23,352 nt of DNA from Bacteroidetes bacterium UBA7368 (GCA_002469915.1 DKOG01000063.1:307-23658), one strand, 5' to 3'. Positions 9,620 through 19,295 are shown, numbered from the stretch's first letter. Program-made: numbers and translations. Notes: generated from the sequence alone by a model not told the origin.

Positions 9620-11149
9620 ATGAAAACATATTATGTCGGCATTGATGTCGGGAGTTCTTCCGTTAAGACATCAATATTCGACGCTCGAAAGGGAAAATCC
9701 ATTGGGCGGGCCGTATTTCCAGCTCAAGAGCAAATAATTGATGCCCCGAATCCGGGTTGGGCTGAACAGGACCCAGAGATGTGGTGGGAGCACTTTAAAG
9801 CAGGATATACTCAGATCATTCGCGATCACAAGATTCCCCTCGACGACATTGCCGGATTTGGAATCTCGTATCAGATGCATGGCCTAGTTGCGCTGGACTC
9901 ACACGGAAACGTGCTCCGAAAGTCCATTATTTGGTGTGACAGTCGGGCGGAGGACATTGGAAGTGAGGCGTTCAACGCTATAGGTCAACGCACATGCCTT
10001 GCTTCGCTACTCAATTCTCCAGGAAATTTTACAGCCTCAAAATTGAGCTGGGTAAAAACGCACGAACCGAAAATCTATGCTCAGATTCACAAGTTCATGC
10101 TCCCCGGAGACTATATCGCGTTCAGATTGACCGGCGAAATGACCACGACAGCTTCCGGTTTATCGGAAGCCATTCTCTGGGACTTTCCAAACCGAGAGAT
10201 TTCCACACAGGTTCTGAATCACTTTGGAATCGACAAAAAGCTGGTACCCGATCTCGTTCCCACACTAGGCCACCAGGGAACACTATCGCGTGAGACAGCT
10301 CTTGAGTTGGGGCTTTCGCCTGGGGTTACTGTTACCTATCGCGCGGGAGATCAGCCCAATAATGCATTCTCCTTGAATGTACTTGAACCCGGCCAAGTTG
10401 CAGCAACGGCAGGTACCTCTGGTGTTGTGTATGCCGTCAGTGACCAAGATGTCTATGATGAACGTTCGCGTATTAATACGTTTTTGCACGTAAACGACCG
10501 CTCAATATCAAAACGTAATGGCATCTTGATCTGTGTAAACGGTACCGGGATCTTGTACAGTTGGTTGAAACGCTTATTCAATCAAACGCCTGGTTCTGTT
10601 TCGTACGAGCAGATGAACGCAAACGCCCAGCAGATCTCGGCTGGCGCAGATGGCCTGCAAGTATATCCATTCGGCAATGGAAGCGAACGACTATTAGAAG
10701 GACGCCACGTCCAAGCCAGTATTGAGCAGCTTGATTTTAATAGACACCATGCCGGACATCTAATACGAGCTGGCATGGAGGGAATCATCTTCTCATTGAA
10801 TCTGGGATTTGACCTGTTGGGCACCTACGGAGTACCTCTTCAATCGATCAGAGCAGGCCATTCAAATATGTTTTTGAGTCCCACATTTAGATCGATTTTT
10901 GCTACTGTGACCAACACAGAAGTGCGCATATTCGATACTGACGGCGCAGACGGCGCCGCGCGCGGAGCCGCACTCGGCGCCGGATTTTATGATGATGCGT
11001 CTCAAACTTTTGAATCACTCAAACTAATCGACACCGTTGCGCCGGATCGTGCCTTGACAAATCAGTACTTTGACCTGTATTCCGGATGGAAAGAAGTCCT
11101 GGACACGGCTATCCATGAACTTGATCGCAACCATACTAATCTCCTGTAA
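9620..11149 (+). CDS. xylB: Xylulokinase
   Basis: Phosphorylates D-xylulose to xylulose 5-phosphate with ATP, feeding the pentose phosphate pathway. A 509-residue FGGY-family kinase: [11 protein letters not shown] at the N-terminus (7-17) binds phosphate, YQMHGLV (84-90, MHG at 86-88) is the sugar-site motif typical of xylulokinases, and D244 in [10 protein letters not shown] is the expected catalytic base. Later TAGTSGVV and [14 protein letters not shown] are FGGY nucleotide-site motifs. Start is ATG at 9620; a small palindrome, AGAAG-TCG-CTTCT, ends two bases before it. The stop overlaps the xylA start by one base (TAATG). No xylose transporter or regulator is next to the pair. Confidence 0.96.
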   Translation: MKTYYVGIDVGSSSVKTSIFDARKGKSIGRAVFPAQEQIIDAPNPGWAEQDPEMWWEHFKAGYTQIIRDHKIPLDDIAGFGISYQMHGLVALDSHGNVLRKSIIWCDSRAEDIGSEAFNAIGQRTCLASLLNSPGNFTASKLSWVKTHEPKIYAQIHKFMLPGDYIAFRLTGEMTTTASGLSEAILWDFPNREISTQVLNHFGIDKKLVPDLVPTLGHQGTLSRETALELGLSPGVTVTYRAGDQPNNAFSLNVLEPGQVAATAGTSGVVYAVSDQDVYDERSRINTFLHVNDRSISKRNGILICVNGTGILYSWLKRLFNQTPGSVSYEQMNANAQQISAGADGLQVYPFGNGSERLLEGRHVQASIEQLDFNRHHAGHLIRAGMEGIIFSLNLGFDLLGTYGVPLQSIRAGHSNMFLSPTFRSIFATVTNTEVRIFDTDGADGAARGAALGAGFYDDASQTFESLKLIDTVAPDRALTNQYFDLYSGWKEVLDTAIHELDRNHTNLL

Positions 11150-12468
11150 TGAGCACAAACAACGACTATTTCCCAGGCATCAAATCTATTCAGTTTGAAG
11201 GGCCTGACTCCAGAAACCCGTTGGCGTTTCGGTTTTACGACGCAGATCGCGTGGTAGCCGGTAAACCGCTCAAAGACCATCTCAAATTCGCCTGTGCATA
11301 CTGGCACTCGTTCTGTAATGCCGGAGCAGACCCGTTTGGGGAAGGGACACGCATCTTCCCGTGGAATGAAGCTCCGGATGCGATTTCACGAGCCAAAGGG
11401 AAAATGGATGCGGCATTCGAGTTCATGTCAAAACTGGGGCTTGGATATTTCTGCTTTCACGACTTCGACCTCGTGGAAGAAGGTGATTCCTTGAGCCAAT
11501 CAGCTCAACGACTGGACATGATCACCGACTATGCCTCATCAAAGATGGCCGAGACGGGCATCAAAGTCCTATGGGGAACGGCCAACTTATTCTCAAACAC
11601 GCGCTATATGAATGGTGCGGCCACTAATCCGGATTTCAAGGTCGTCTCTCATGCTGCTGCTCAAGTAAAGCATGCACTAGATGCGACCATAAAGCTAAAT
11701 GGAGAAAATTATGTCTTTTGGGGCGGCCGGGAAGGCTATATGTCGCTTTTGAATACAGATATGAAAAGAGAATTAGATCATCTGGCTAGATTTCTGCATG
11801 CTGCACGCGACTATGCAAGGGCCCAGGGGTTTCAAGGCTCCTTTTTTATCGAACCCAAACCATGCGAACCCTCGAAACATCAATATGATTATGATGCGGC
11901 AACGGTTGTAGGCTTTCTCAATCAGTATGGCCTTCAGGACGACTTCAAGCTGAACATTGAAGTGAATCACGCCACACTTTCCGGGCACACGTTTCAACAT
12001 GAGTTAGAAGTTTCAGCGGGAGCAAATATGCTCGGGAGCATTGATGCCAATCGTGGAGACTACCAGAATGGATGGGATACCGATCAATTTCCGACCAACC
12101 TGTATGAACTCACAGAAGCTATGCTTGTGATTCTGAGAGCTGGGGGGTTTCAGGGCGGTGGAATAAATTTTGATGCCAAAGTCCGGCGGAATTCAATCGA
12201 CAACGCGGATCTGTTTTATGCTCACATTGGAGGGATGGACCTATTTGCGCGGGCCCTCATCGTCGCCGATCAAATTCAGAAGGAGTCCCCCCTAGAAAAC
12301 ATGCGCGCCTCTAGATACAGCTCTTTTGACTCGGGATCTGGAAAGGCCTTCGAGAACGGACAGTTGTCTCTAGAAGACCTTCATCGTCTCGCTGTTGAGG
12401 GGGACCATCCCCATCCAACAAGTGGACGTCAGGAATTGTTTGAAAACCTAATTAACCTATATCTCTGA
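11149..12468 (+). CDS. xylA: Xylose isomerase, class II
   Basis: Interconverts D-xylose and D-xylulose in the cytosol. The 439 residues, including an N-terminal extension of about 40, place it in class II (E. coli/Bacteroides type). Metal and substrate residues are in place: H104 and D107 in CFHDFD, the GGREGY motif at 192-197, E235 in IEPK, E271 and H274 in IEVNHATL, D299 in SIDANRGD, D310 and D312 in GWDTDQFP, and D342 in INFDAK. Its ATG shares one base with the xylB stop, so translation is probably coupled. It ends 21 bp from the convergent repeat-protein gene, with no clear terminator in the gap. Confidence 0.97.
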   Translation: MSTNNDYFPGIKSIQFEGPDSRNPLAFRFYDADRVVAGKPLKDHLKFACAYWHSFCNAGADPFGEGTRIFPWNEAPDAISRAKGKMDAAFEFMSKLGLGYFCFHDFDLVEEGDSLSQSAQRLDMITDYASSKMAETGIKVLWGTANLFSNTRYMNGAATNPDFKVVSHAAAQVKHALDATIKLNGENYVFWGGREGYMSLLNTDMKRELDHLARFLHAARDYARAQGFQGSFFIEPKPCEPSKHQYDYDAATVVGFLNQYGLQDDFKLNIEVNHATLSGHTFQHELEVSAGANMLGSIDANRGDYQNGWDTDQFPTNLYELTEAMLVILRAGGFQGGGINFDAKVRRNSIDNADLFYAHIGGMDLFARALIVADQIQKESPLENMRASRYSSFDSGSGKAFENGQLSLEDLHRLAVEGDHPHPTSGRQELFENLINLYL

Positions 12469-12489
12469 GCCCGAGCGGATCAAGCGGGA

Positions 12490-14256
12490 CTACTCAACGC
12501 GGGAAATACTTATTCCCCATTGATCGCTATTCACCGGGAGGTCTTGATCAAAATTGCCCCACGCATAACTAAGATCTGTTTCAAAATGAGCGATATACGA
12601 TCCCGGTCCTAAAGTCATCGTCCCTGAAAAAATGCGATTCCGATCATCTCCGCCAGCGTGGGAGGTGTTCTCAAAGGTCATTTCCCAAACGATTCTCCCT
12701 GATTCAGCCTCTTTCAACCAACCGAAATCATACCGCGAACTAGACGTGATCTCACCTAGAGCGCGAATTCGGACTTCCGTTGCTTCTGATAGCGTAAGAA
12801 TCTCATCAAATGTGGCGTCATTTCCCATTCGAATACTCTGAACCAATATGGTTGCATCTTCTATCACTGGAAAATCAGTTGGAGCTGGATCAGATTGCCA
12901 CGTCTGTTCAATTTCCGTTACTCGGACGGCACCATCGCTTACGGAAGATGGATCAACAACAAAAAGGGCTATTCCCCATCTGTTAGGATGAATGGGTTCA
13001 GACTTGTTCCAATCCTCGTAGCTATGGGAGCCGTCGGAACGGTATCGAACGGTGTAGTTGCCTGGCGGTAAGGTCAAGATAGATTGAGACTCGCGGTTCA
13101 TCTTATCGCCACCAGCATGAACGCTTTCATCAAAATCTAATTCCCAAACCCGATCGCCAGTAGCCGTGTTTTCAATCCAACCAAAGTCATACCGGGACTG
13201 ATCGGAGGATAATTCACCCATTGAAAAGGCTAATATATCAAGAGACTGATCGAGCTCAAGAGACATACTCAACTCCTCATCATTTCCGACTTGAAGTATG
13301 GCAACAAGTGGCTCGGCTCCCGACCATGGATCATAAGTAAAAGCGGTGCCCTCCCCCACAAGGTGCATGCTTGCCCCCCATTGGTACGGCAAATGCGGGG
13401 GGTTACTCTTCCAGTCACCGGCGTCTTGCTTGCGTCCGGTGCTAAATTCGATTCGATACAAACCAGATTTAAGCGATAACTCTTCATCTATAATCGCGTT
13501 AACATCCGATCCGCCGGCCTCGCTCGCCTCAGCATCATCAGATGACCAAACGGGAGTCTCCGACGGTAGGCGATACAATTCCAGGGTATCACATCCTGTA
13601 TTACAAATAGCAAAAGTGCCCTGAACACGTACGTTAACAGAGCCCTCGCCCTTTATGCGAACCATTTGGCTGGAGCCCCCCTCACGCCAAGAAGGCGTAA
13701 ATGACCAAAAAGCGCTGGACCCCTCTGTATCAGTTTCGGAAGTGACCAAGCGATCCAGCGGCCGCACTACATCAGGGATATTGGCCGTGAGATTCAGTTC
13801 AAAAATCTCTGCGTCATTCGTCCAGTGCGGCTTCAGCCCAAGAAACGATCCGTTGTTTTGCGATCCAGCTTCTGACCCTAATGTGGTAAAAAACGCGCTA
13901 TACTCGCCAACTCCAACTGCGACTGAGTCTCGAATCAGGGCTGCTACCCCATCTCTCATCAATCGATCCATGTCCGGCATCCAGACAACTCTGTTAGTCG
14001 TTCGATTTACTAACCAGGGATAAGCAGCCAATGTCGATGCTCTCTCATCGGCGCCAAATGCACCCACGCCTTCAATCTGCAACGTGACAAGGTCTTTGAC
14101 TTCAAAATGCTCTGTGTACAAATGTCCGACTTTCATGTCAACCAACGAAATGAACCCATCACCCTTTTCAGGGCCTTCGTTCATGCGCCAAATGACGAGA
14201 CCGACTAAGACCATGATTAGAAAAATCTGGAAGCGCACGAATGACTTTTTTCTCAT
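12490..14256 (-). CDS. Membrane-anchored protein with about four repeated modules, function unknown
   Basis: I do not recognise a named family. Residues 1-10 are basic and 11-23 hydrophobic, giving a signal anchor or uncleaved signal peptide with the rest outside the cytoplasm. Two clear copies of a roughly 120-residue, probably beta-rich module lie at 318-435 and 469-588; both contain RYDFGW, (V)WE, HAGGD.xNR, L.PG.Y and WGI in the same order. A weaker copy at 197-300 keeps VW, SGLYRIEF, DAGDWK and QWG, and a fourth, more decayed copy at about 38-155 keeps YPWLV, RVVWM and GEY. C218 and C222 could form a disulfide. The gene stands alone, convergent with xylA and divergent from the SpoIIE-type phosphatase gene. 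Extracytoplasmic sensing or binding is possible but unproven. Confidence 0.85.
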   Translation of the reverse strand: MRKKSFVRFQIFLIMVLVGLVIWRMNEGPEKGDGFISLVDMKVGHLYTEHFEVKDLVTLQIEGVGAFGADERASTLAAYPWLVNRTTNRVVWMPDMDRLMRDGVAALIRDSVAVGVGEYSAFFTTLGSEAGSQNNGSFLGLKPHWTNDAEIFELNLTANIPDVVRPLDRLVTSETDTEGSSAFWSFTPSWREGGSSQMVRIKGEGSVNVRVQGTFAICNTGCDTLELYRLPSETPVWSSDDAEASEAGGSDVNAIIDEELSLKSGLYRIEFSTGRKQDAGDWKSNPPHLPYQWGASMHLVGEGTAFTYDPWSGAEPLVAILQVGNDEELSMSLELDQSLDILAFSMGELSSDQSRYDFGWIENTATGDRVWELDFDESVHAGGDKMNRESQSILTLPPGNYTVRYRSDGSHSYEDWNKSEPIHPNRWGIALFVVDPSSVSDGAVRVTEIEQTWQSDPAPTDFPVIEDATILVQSIRMGNDATFDEILTLSEATEVRIRALGEITSSSRYDFGWLKEAESGRIVWEMTFENTSHAGGDDRNRIFSGTMTLGPGSYIAHFETDLSYAWGNFDQDLPVNSDQWGISISRVE

Positions 14257-14614
14257 CAGTAGAAATCTAAATGTGAGACAGGATGGATGATTCTTTGCAT
14301 CTGTGTTGGGTACGGTCCGGGTGCCTCGAAGTTACCCCTCTCTTCGTAAAGAAACCGTTCCACCTGATTGCGGAATGCTCAGTCAGGTTTGCCCTCGCAT
14401 CAACTTTCGCTACCTTCCTGCCGAATAGGAGGTGTAACAAAGACCGAGTTTTTTCAGTACAACGCCACCATTCTTTTTCCTCCTACTATGTGTTCATGCC
14501 AGAAGACAAAGCGAATACCTCCAAACCTGACGGCTTTCTTCAGCGAATGGCACATGTTCGGTGCTATCGATCGGATACCATCTGATTCGGTTTAGTAGCG
14601 GAGAAGCGCCCGAG
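14257..14614. other. Divergent intergenic region without a convincing gene
   Basis: About 360 bp separate the repeat-protein gene from the SpoIIE-type phosphatase. It should hold both promoters. A perfect Shine-Dalgarno-like AGGAGGTG (14427-14434) stands alone with no start codon at a usable distance; it is part of an imperfect hairpin with the upstream TACCTTCCT. A 29-codon frame from the ATG at 14496 ends at 14585 and has no sign of being real. I see no operator or riboswitch. Confidence 0.5.
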
Positions 14615-16669
14615 ATGGGTATGCTATTGTTATATGCCGTGATAATGACTTCTGGGTCCATCGCCCTGTGGACCTTAGTGAGACGTTATTTTAAAAAACG
14701 ACCTACCTCGGCTGGCCGCGTAATATGGTCTGTGTTGGTCTCTGGTTTTGCGCTTATTTCGATTGCAGCCATTACAACAAATTTTGGAACGATTTCAACA
14801 CCGGGTATTGATCTCCCACTAGGATTTGCTCCGGGATCAGGCGTTCCTTTGACAACAACGGCCATTTTCAAGATGGTCATTGTAAGCTTGGCTCAAGTTC
14901 TTTTTGTGTTCATTTTGCTGAGTAGAATTCAGGAGTTGGTCTTGGTAAAGAGAACGAGCTCTAGTCAGCATAATTGGTATGCGATGTTGTTCGTGTTTGT
15001 AGCAGCATCTCTTCTGTCAGTCTTCAGAGCCGCCGGAGACCCCCAGAACTTCGTTCAAGACATTGCCATCGTGGTATCCATAGTATTTATGGTGCTTAAT
15101 GCATTCAGGCTGTCCTGGATCGTTAGTTTGTCTTTCAAGGAAAAACTGGCAACCATTGGCCTCTGCATGGTGCTAATCGTGTTACTTATTGGAGGACCCG
15201 GAATTGGGAATTCAGGAAGCAGCTTCTTGATTCCCGATGCATACAGTTATCTAGAACACTATTTCATGCCATTGGCAGCCTTCGTAAAGCAGGCTACTAT
15301 TTTTGGTATCCTGTATGGCACGACTTCGTTTCTATCTCTCCTGTTTCATCTTCCCACGACCGGAGATTTTAGGCAACGAGAAGGCGAACGCGCCACTATG
15401 CATTCCCTGACTCATCTCATTGGTCAGGTCTTTGAAGCCGAACGTTTGTTTGAGTCCGTTGCTGCAGCGCCGGTCGAGTCCGGTTCGGCCGACTATGCTT
15501 GGCTTGCTCTTCCCGATCTCGACACAGGCTTCTTACAATACAAAGTGTTTGCCACCAGTGGGATCGTCCCTGCTAAGGTGAACGACTTGTTTGATTCAAC
15601 GCAGCTCGCATCGGACTTATCCAGAGACAACCTGCCTCTCATCATCCAAAAAGCGCAAGCAGATCACCGACTAAATCTCAAAACTGCAGACGGAATTGGG
15701 AGTCTTCTAGCTGTTCCATTAATCGCGAGAGAAGAGGTTTTGGGTGCTCTGTTTGCAGCTAAGAAGGTTTCTAGCGGATTTGAGCAAGATGATATCGAAA
15801 CGATTAGCATTTTTGCTGCCCAAGCCGCTGTAGCAATCGATAATGCGCACCTTTTTGAACAACAGGTTGAAAGAGAACGACTCGAGCGAGAAATGAGCAT
15901 CGCCAGAGAGGTTCAACAAAAACTGCTCCCTCAAAACGTACCGGAAATCAGTGGGCTTTCCATGGCGGCAAGCAGTGTCTCGGCTCAAGAGGTAGGAGGC
16001 GATTACTATGACTTCGTCCGACTTGGCGAACAAGAGCTAGGCGTTATTATTGGCGATGTCTCAGGAAAAGGCACATCAGCGGCATTTTACATGGCCGAAA
16101 TGCAGGGCATTTTCCATTCGGTGAGCCGTATTGCAAAGAGCCCGGCAACCTTCCTAACCCATGCCAATACGGCGCTGGCGCAAACGCTGGACAAAAATGT
16201 ATTTATTTCCGCGATCTATGCCATTTTGAATCTGGAAACGGAACGTATCGTGCTAACACGGGCTGGTCATTGCCCTGCGGCCATCGTCCGATTGAATGGA
16301 GAAGCTCGTTACATTCGAACACGAGGTCTGGGACTCGGGTTGGATCGAGGGAGTTTATTTCAACAAAGCCTTACTCAAGAGAGTATCTCGCTAGATCCCG
16401 GTGATGTTTTAGTGTTTTACACCGATGGGGTGGTTGAGAGCCGCGATGCAGAAGGCGAGGAATACGGTTACGATCGACTGCTCAGTATCCTGAAGGAATA
16501 TCGGCATGAAGATGCAGATGGGCTGCATTCGGCCGTTCTTAGGGACCTTCGAGGCTTTATCGGCTCGGCAGAATATGACGATGATATGACCCTTGTTGTC
16601 GTAAAATGGCATGGAGTACCTATTGATACTTTACTTACGTCCACACAATCCGTAAAAGAATCCACATGA
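14615..16669 (+). CDS. Membrane GAF-domain SpoIIE/RsbU-type PP2C phosphatase
   Basis: Probably dephosphorylates the STAS antagonist encoded next door, switching a partner-switching pathway on. With the ATG at 14615 the protein has 684 residues. About seven hydrophobic segments fill 1-245 (near 3-22, 36-53, 85-103, 122-136, 149-170, 178-193, 217-245), a GAF-like sensor spans roughly 255-415, a short helical linker (415-440, rich in E, R and Q) follows, and the PP2C domain fills 445-664. Its metal-site aspartates are visible: D463 in GGDYYDF, D481 in GDVSGKG, D604 in FYTDGVVE and the D655-657 run before MTLVVVK. The frame is open to a GTG at 14561, an alternative start. It heads a three-gene cassette and is divergent from the repeat-protein gene. 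Confidence 0.92.
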   Translation: MGMLLLYAVIMTSGSIALWTLVRRYFKKRPTSAGRVIWSVLVSGFALISIAAITTNFGTISTPGIDLPLGFAPGSGVPLTTTAIFKMVIVSLAQVLFVFILLSRIQELVLVKRTSSSQHNWYAMLFVFVAASLLSVFRAAGDPQNFVQDIAIVVSIVFMVLNAFRLSWIVSLSFKEKLATIGLCMVLIVLLIGGPGIGNSGSSFLIPDAYSYLEHYFMPLAAFVKQATIFGILYGTTSFLSLLFHLPTTGDFRQREGERATMHSLTHLIGQVFEAERLFESVAAAPVESGSADYAWLALPDLDTGFLQYKVFATSGIVPAKVNDLFDSTQLASDLSRDNLPLIIQKAQADHRLNLKTADGIGSLLAVPLIAREEVLGALFAAKKVSSGFEQDDIETISIFAAQAAVAIDNAHLFEQQVERERLEREMSIAREVQQKLLPQNVPEISGLSMAASSVSAQEVGGDYYDFVRLGEQELGVIIGDVSGKGTSAAFYMAEMQGIFHSVSRIAKSPATFLTHANTALAQTLDKNVFISAIYAILNLETERIVLTRAGHCPAAIVRLNGEARYIRTRGLGLGLDRGSLFQQSLTQESISLDPGDVLVFYTDGVVESRDAEGEEYGYDRLLSILKEYRHEDADGLHSAVLRDLRGFIGSAEYDDDMTLVVVKWHGVPIDTLLTSTQSVKEST

Positions 16670-16742
16670 GAGCGTATCTTCCGAGTGCATGCCATCGAAT
16701 AAGGTGTCAAGGAAGACTGCAATCAAAGAGTGTACTACTATC

Positions 16743-17093
16743 ATGAGTAATTTTTCAGTTGGATTCCGGAATTCCGGGACCGTTCAAATTCTGGACTTGA
16801 AAGGAGAACTTGACGCCCATACAGCGTCCGAGCTCGAAGCTGCCATTCAAAAATGTCAGGCAGACAATCAGGTTCAGATTATAATCAACGGAGCTAATCT
16901 TCTCTATATATCCAGTGCGGGTCTTGGTGTCTTCATGGCCTATATCGAAGAAGTACGGGAATGCGGTGGAGATATTAAGATCGCAGCCCTTCAGCCTAAG
17001 GTCTATAACGTGTTTGACCTCCTCGGATTTCCAATGTTGTTTGATATTGTTGACCTAGAGGAAGACGCTGTTGGCAAATTCGTGGTCGCCTGA
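16743..17093 (+). CDS. STAS-domain anti-sigma factor antagonist (SpoIIAA/RsbV type)
   Basis: A 116-residue single STAS domain. In partner switching, the unphosphorylated form binds the anti-sigma kinase and frees its target; the kinase phosphorylates a conserved serine and a PP2C phosphatase removes the phosphate. GTVQILDLKGELDAHTA is the typical first part, and LLYISSAGLGVF holds the phosphorylation site, most likely S58 (S57 is adjacent). I chose the ATG at 16743 because it begins right before the first beta strand; the frame is open to 16689, which would add an unconserved tail. It lies 73 bp after the phosphatase and 31 bp before the kinase, supporting one operon. Confidence 0.93.
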   Translation: MSNFSVGFRNSGTVQILDLKGELDAHTASELEAAIQKCQADNQVQIIINGANLLYISSAGLGVFMAYIEEVRECGGDIKIAALQPKVYNVFDLLGFPMLFDIVDLEEDAVGKFVVA

Positions 17094-17124
17094 TCCCATT
17101 TAATAAGTACGAAAAAGAGCCAAA

Positions 17125-17544
17125 GTGGCTGCTACAACACATACTCTAACTATTCCGAGTTCTACACGTTTTCTTGAAGACGTGAGAGAATTCGTGACGA
17201 GTCATGCCGAGAAGGCAGAGTTTTCTGAGTCTGAAGTGGAGCAGTTGAAAATGGCAGTGGACGAAGCGTGTGCAAATGTGATTGAACACGCATACCATGG
17301 CGAAACCGAACAGCCAATCGACATTGCAGTCATCATTCAGCCCGATAGATTGACCGTTCGTATTAGAGATAAAGGTCGGCAGTTCAATCAGGTTAATTAC
17401 CAAGAACCAGATCTAGCTAAGTACGCGAAAGCTAAAAAGTCGGGCGGTTTTGGGGTACATATCATGCGACGCCTCATGGATGAAGTGCAATATCGCACGA
17501 CCGGAGGCGTTAATGAATGCTGTTTGGTTAAATTCCGTAATTAG
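17125..17544 (+). CDS. Anti-sigma regulatory factor, HATPase serine kinase (RsbW/SpoIIAB type)
   Basis: A 139-residue GHKL-fold kinase that should phosphorylate the STAS protein and, when free, hold an output partner. The N-box is DEACANVIEHAY (46-57, N51), the G1 box IRDKGRQF (80-87) and the G2 box GGFGVHIM (107-114), so ATP binding looks intact. Start is GTG at 17125; there is no strong Shine-Dalgarno. It is the last gene of the cassette: no sigma factor follows, as menG lies convergent only 9 bp away and the two stop codons fall in a short TTAGG/CCTAA inverted repeat. Its binding partner must be encoded elsewhere. Confidence 0.92.
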   Translation: MAATTHTLTIPSSTRFLEDVREFVTSHAEKAEFSESEVEQLKMAVDEACANVIEHAYHGETEQPIDIAVIIQPDRLTVRIRDKGRQFNQVNYQEPDLAKYAKAKKSGGFGVHIMRRLMDEVQYRTTGGVNECCLVKFRN

Positions 17545-17553
17545 GCGTAGGCC

Positions 17554-18339
17554 CTAAGGACGTTCTCCTACATAAATCGAGGCAATGCCAAACGTGAGAC
17601 GTTGGTCTCGTACCTGCTGGAAGCCCGCTTTTTTGAGATGATCTAAAAAAGCCGCTCCTTCGGGAAATACCGCTATAGATTCGGGCAGATAGGTGTATGC
17701 GCCAGAATCTCCGGATAGCAGTTTCCCAATTCCTGGTAAGATAAATCGATTATAGAAGCCGTAGAGTTGCTTAATCGGAAATGCTGCGGGCCGGCTAAAC
17801 TCCAATACAACCAGCCTTCCCCCACTTCGAAGGACTCTAAAGATCTCCTGCAACCCCTTGTCAAGGTCTTCGAAGTTACGCACGCCAAACGCGACCATGG
17901 CGGCATCGTATTGATGATCAGAAAACGGAAGATTTTCAGCATCGCCGCGCTGCAAAGAAACGCTGTCTTTCAAATCGCGGGCATCCACTTTAACTCTTCC
18001 GTAGGCCAGCATTTCTTCAGAAATATCGGCACCTATGACATGGGGGACACCCATTTTAGCTGCCATTATGGCTAAATCGCCAGTCCCAGTGGCCAGATCT
18101 AAAACATGTTCAGGTTTAATCTCACGAATCAGGTTAACAACCCGTTTTCGCCATTTCTGATCAATTCCAGCACTCAGAACTCGATTTAAAAGGTCATACC
18201 GAGGAGCGATAGCATCGAACATCCTTTCGATGTGCGGCTTTTTTCCTTCGACGATGCCAACGGGCGGAATATTTTTGGATCTTGGAGTTGCCAATGAAAC
18301 GGTAGGTCGATTTAGCTGAGGAGCTGGGTTAGTCCCCAT
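17554..18339 (-). CDS. menG: Demethylmenaquinone methyltransferase (UbiE/MenG)
   Basis: Last step of menaquinone synthesis: SAM-dependent C-methylation of demethylmenaquinone. The UbiE/COQ5 signatures are all present: MFDAIAPRYDLLN (40-52), the SAM site VLDLATGTGDLA (79-90), GDAENLPF, FGVRNFEDL (151-159) and the C-terminal GIASIY. Start is ATG at 18339, which overlaps the end of pfkA by 28 bases; the first 32 residues are extra compared with most relatives, so a later start such as the TTG at 18294 is possible. No ubiquinone genes are visible, and menaquinone is the expected quinone if this is Bacteroidota-like, hence menG over ubiE. Confidence 0.94.
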   Translation of the reverse strand: MGTNPAPQLNRPTVSLATPRSKNIPPVGIVEGKKPHIERMFDAIAPRYDLLNRVLSAGIDQKWRKRVVNLIREIKPEHVLDLATGTGDLAIMAAKMGVPHVIGADISEEMLAYGRVKVDARDLKDSVSLQRGDAENLPFSDHQYDAAMVAFGVRNFEDLDKGLQEIFRVLRSGGRLVVLEFSRPAAFPIKQLYGFYNRFILPGIGKLLSGDSGAYTYLPESIAVFPEGAAFLDHLKKAGFQQVRDQRLTFGIASIYVGERP

Positions 18340-19295
18340 AGTTCATAGTTAATACTTTTCTTCCGGCTCCAAACATTCTTGGAGGGCGTCAATTTCACCA
18401 CATTATTGATTATGCCAACCATCACGTTGGCATGTCCTCCAATCAATGCTTCCACCGCGGCGACACCTAGTCGGGTCGCTAATACGCGATCTCTAGCTGA
18501 GGGCGATCCTCCCCGCTGAGTATGTCCAAGAATACATACACGAAGGTCAATATCGTCAAAGCGAACATCCTCACGCATCATCTTAGCAATATCCGTCGCT
18601 CCCCCAATTTCATCTCCCTCTGCTATTACAATGATTGAAGATCGATGCTGTCGAGACATTAAAGCATGAATGGACGTTTTGGCATCTTCCAGATCTGTCA
18701 GCGTTTCTGGAATCATTACTACTTCGGCCCCGCCACCGATCCCGCTGTGCAGGGCAATAAAACCCGCATCTCTACCCATGACTTCTACCAAAAACAACCG
18801 ATCATGGGCGTCTGCCGTGTCACGGATTTTATCGATATTTTCAATAGCCGTGTTAAGAGCGGTATCAAAACCAATCGTCTCGTCTGTGCCGAATAAATCG
18901 TTGTCAATCGTTCCGGGACATCCGACGACAGGAATTTTATGTTCGTTATAAAAGACGGCTGCCCCCGCCAACGTCCCATCACCACCGATGGCAATCAAAC
19001 CCTCAATACCCTGATCGCGGAGGTTTTTCGCCGCTTTTTCCCTGCCCTCCGGTGTTCGGAATTCGTTTGATCGGGCACTTTTTAGGACAGTCCCGCCCTT
19101 TTGGATGATGTTGGATACGGATTCTGAATCCAATTCGATAAAATCTGCCTCAATCATTCCTTGGTAACCACGGAGAATCCCGACTACCTCCAAATTGCTG
19201 CTGATGGCTTTTCGAACTACAGCTCGTAGACACGCATTCATGCCAGGCGCGTCTCCCCCTGAAGTGAAAACGCCTATCTTTTTAATATCACTCAT
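18312..19295 (-). CDS. pfkA: ATP-dependent 6-phosphofructokinase
   Basis: Commits fructose 6-phosphate to glycolysis. With the ATG at 19295 it has 327 residues, close to bacterial PfkA (about 320). GVFTSGGDAPGMN (8-20) begins the ATP site, IGGDGT (103-108) has glycine where pyrophosphate-dependent enzymes carry aspartate, pointing to ATP as donor, and PGTIDND (128-133 plus) holds the catalytic aspartate D131. GFDTA, MGRDAGF, IAEGDE and GHTQRGG are further family marks. The frame runs upstream to a GTG at 19373, but the extra 26 residues are not family-like. It precedes menG with a 28-base overlap. Confidence 0.95.
   Translation of the reverse strand: MSDIKKIGVFTSGGDAPGMNACLRAVVRKAISSNLEVVGILRGYQGMIEADFIELDSESVSNIIQKGGTVLKSARSNEFRTPEGREKAAKNLRDQGIEGLIAIGGDGTLAGAAVFYNEHKIPVVGCPGTIDNDLFGTDETIGFDTALNTAIENIDKIRDTADAHDRLFLVEVMGRDAGFIALHSGIGGGAEVVMIPETLTDLEDAKTSIHALMSRQHRSSIIVIAEGDEIGGATDIAKMMREDVRFDDIDLRVCILGHTQRGGSPSARDRVLATRLGVAAVEALIGGHANVMVGIINNVVKLTPSKNVWSRKKSINYELWGLTQLLS

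Noticed and set aside
13269..13624. Overlapping plus- and minus-strand frames inside the repeat-protein gene
   Set aside because: They are shadows: the minus-strand 588-codon frame shows internal protein repeats, the others show nothing.
14283..14585. Plus-strand frame of 100 codons and a 29-codon frame from 14496 before the phosphatase
   Set aside because: No ribosome site, no hydrophobic or motif pattern, and the composition looks random; more likely untranslated leader.
17542..17556. TTAGG/CCTAA hairpin between the HATPase kinase and menG as a terminator
   Set aside because: Only a 5-bp stem with no T-tract; too weak to call, noted only as both stop codons lie in it.
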